From Natrialba sp. SSL1 (GTDB lineage Archaea > Halobacteriota > Halobacteria > Halobacteriales > Natrialbaceae), in assembly GCF_001861355.1 (NCBI RefSeq), contig NZ_MASN01000001.1, positions 186,001 to 250,000 of the forward strand: DNA of 64,000 bases, given 5' to 3'. A program made the translations under genes and the position numbers. Below, in pieces: positions 63,203 to 64,000 of this stretch (position 1 is the stretch's first letter; each line of letters opens with the position of its first letter). The notes under the pieces are model-generated. The model made no database searches. It was given only the letters and a program-made list of their open reading frames with translations, and had not been told where the DNA came from.

Positions 63203-64000
63203 ATGCGGTCCATCGTCCTGACCAAGGGCGTCCCGGACTTCTCAGATGGCGCCGTCTCCTTCAACGAGGAGGGTCATCTGGAGCGCGGGAAGACACCGAC
63301 GGTGATGAACCCGAACGACGCGTTCGCACTCGAGGCGGCCCTGCAGACGCGGGTCCGCCACGGCGGCCACGTCTCGGGGATGAGCATGGGCCCGCCGGGC
63401 TATGCGGCAGTACTCGAGGAGGCGATGGAAGCGGTGTACACCGACGACAGCTATCTCCTTTCGGACCGGGAACTCGCCGCCTCGGACACGTGGGCGACGG
63501 CGATTACGCTCAGTGCGGGTATCGAGACCTACCAGGAGGAGATCGGCAATGTCGACCTGCTCTTTGCGGGATTCAAAACGGCGGACGGCGAAACGGGCCA
63601 GACTGGGCCGCAGACGGCGTGGGCGCTCGACTGGCCGATCGTCACGCACGTCATCGCGCTCGATATCGATCCGGACGAGCGTCTGCTCCGCGCGAAGCGA
63701 CTGGTCGAAGGCGACGTGGACGAAATCGAGACGGTTGAGGCACCGCTGCCCTGCATGGTCGTCACGGATCCCGAGTTCGAGCCGACCTACCGGAAGGCCT
63801 CTCACCGACTGACCCACAAACGGCTTCGCGAGGAGACCCAGAACCGTGCGGCCGCCCACGATCGACACCTGACGACGTGGGATCACGAGGACCTGAATCT
63901 GGACCCGGACTACATCGGCCTCGACGGCTCGCCGACGATCGTCTCCTCGGTCGACCCGATCCCGAAGGCACCCTCAGAGCGGGAGGCGACGATGGTCGAT
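63203..64000 (+). CDS. fixA: Electron transfer flavoprotein beta subunit, 3' end cut by window edge
   Basis: 266 codons are seen from ATG 63203 (MRSIVLTKGVPDFSDGAVSF) to the last base. ETF beta features are NPNDAFALEAALQTRVRHGG, SMGPPGYAAVLEEAM, DLLFAGFKTADGETGQTGPQ and the AMP-binding region around it. It pairs with an alpha subunit (FixB/EtfA), expected just outside the window, to pass electrons from dehydrogenases to quinone via FixC/X. Whether this is the bifurcating FixABCX kind cannot be decided here. Confidence 0.9.
   Translation, partial: MRSIVLTKGVPDFSDGAVSFNEEGHLERGKTPTVMNPNDAFALEAALQTRVRHGGHVSGMSMGPPGYAAVLEEAMEAVYTDDSYLLSDRELAASDTWATAITLSAGIETYQEEIGNVDLLFAGFKTADGETGQTGPQTAWALDWPIVTHVIALDIDPDERLLRAKRLVEGDVDEIETVEAPLPCMVVTDPEFEPTYRKASHRLTHKRLREETQNRAAAHDRHLTTWDHEDLNLDPDYIGLDGSPTIVSSVDPIPKAPSEREATMVD

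Overview
The window is a stretch of a haloarchaeal chromosome. The evidence is GC-rich DNA, very acidic predicted proteins, archaeal-type information genes, tRNA genes without an encoded CCA, many genes with a TATA-like box 24-30 nt upstream of the first codon (leaderless mRNAs), and Tat/lipobox secreted proteins. Gene content suggests the Natrialbaceae side of the Halobacteria; this placement is an inference and no 16S gene is present. I see no transposase, integrase, CRISPR array or rRNA.

Layout. (1) 1-3050: minus-strand DUF4129 gene and a fused DUF7269-DUF58 gene that runs off the left edge. (2) 3240-9864: the conserved archaeal translation/transcription cluster: tRNA-Ser(GCT), rps13, rps4, rps11, rpoD, tRNA-Leu(CAG), rpl18e, rpl13, rps9, rpoN, rpoK, eno, rps2 and a 42-aa membrane protein. 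(3) 9894-17541: an all-minus block with two glycosyltransferase-like genes, the thiamine regulator ThiR, a membrane histidine kinase and a phosphonate-type ABC transporter (phnD-phnC-phnE). (4) 17677-24475: isoprenoid genes mvk and ipk, a minus-strand amino-acid permease, a structured leader, RNase J and a prenyl diphosphate synthase. (5) 24534-32835: MscS channel, GluRS, halocyanin-like protein, DUF456, SDR, tmcA and small proteins. (6) 32836-34657: a long structured leader, then rpl7ae-rps28e-rpl24e-ndk. (7) 34943-47477: HTH regulator, superoxide dismutase, a 1014-aa FAD/Fe-S oxidoreductase, DUF5827, a P-loop ATPase, a thiamine-type ABC transporter, an MBL hydrolase and a membrane-bound HTH regulator. 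(8) 47612-53774: tRNA-Glu(CTC), hybrid-cluster protein, PEP carboxylase, an orphan moxR with a 53-aa membrane protein, and tRNA-Ser(CGA). (9) 53775-64000: a hairpin-rich scar with a duplicated tRNA 3' end, an orphan four-cluster Fe-S protein, leuA, DUF192, a chemotaxis transducer, DUF7097/DUF5800/bactofilin-like genes, and fixA/etfB truncated by the right edge.

How the genes fit together: regions 2 and 6 build ribosomes and RNA polymerase; mvk, ipk and the prenyl synthase make archaeal lipid precursors; tmcA and the tRNAs serve translation. ThiR and a thiamine-type transporter occur about 27 kb apart and may share a regulon. PEP carboxylase, enolase, leuA and the D-lactate/glycolate-type oxidoreductase are central metabolism.

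The most unusual signal is not a gene. The palindrome ACTCGAGT occurs at least 43 times by eye (about one per 1.5 kb), within genes on both strands and between genes, far above chance, and it seems to dictate codon choice next to CTC-GAG. Other leads are a tRNA-Ser end duplication with hairpins, structured leaders before RNase J and L7Ae, an orphan Fe-S subunit with an internal Tat-like motif, and an L24e that has lost its zinc cysteines.
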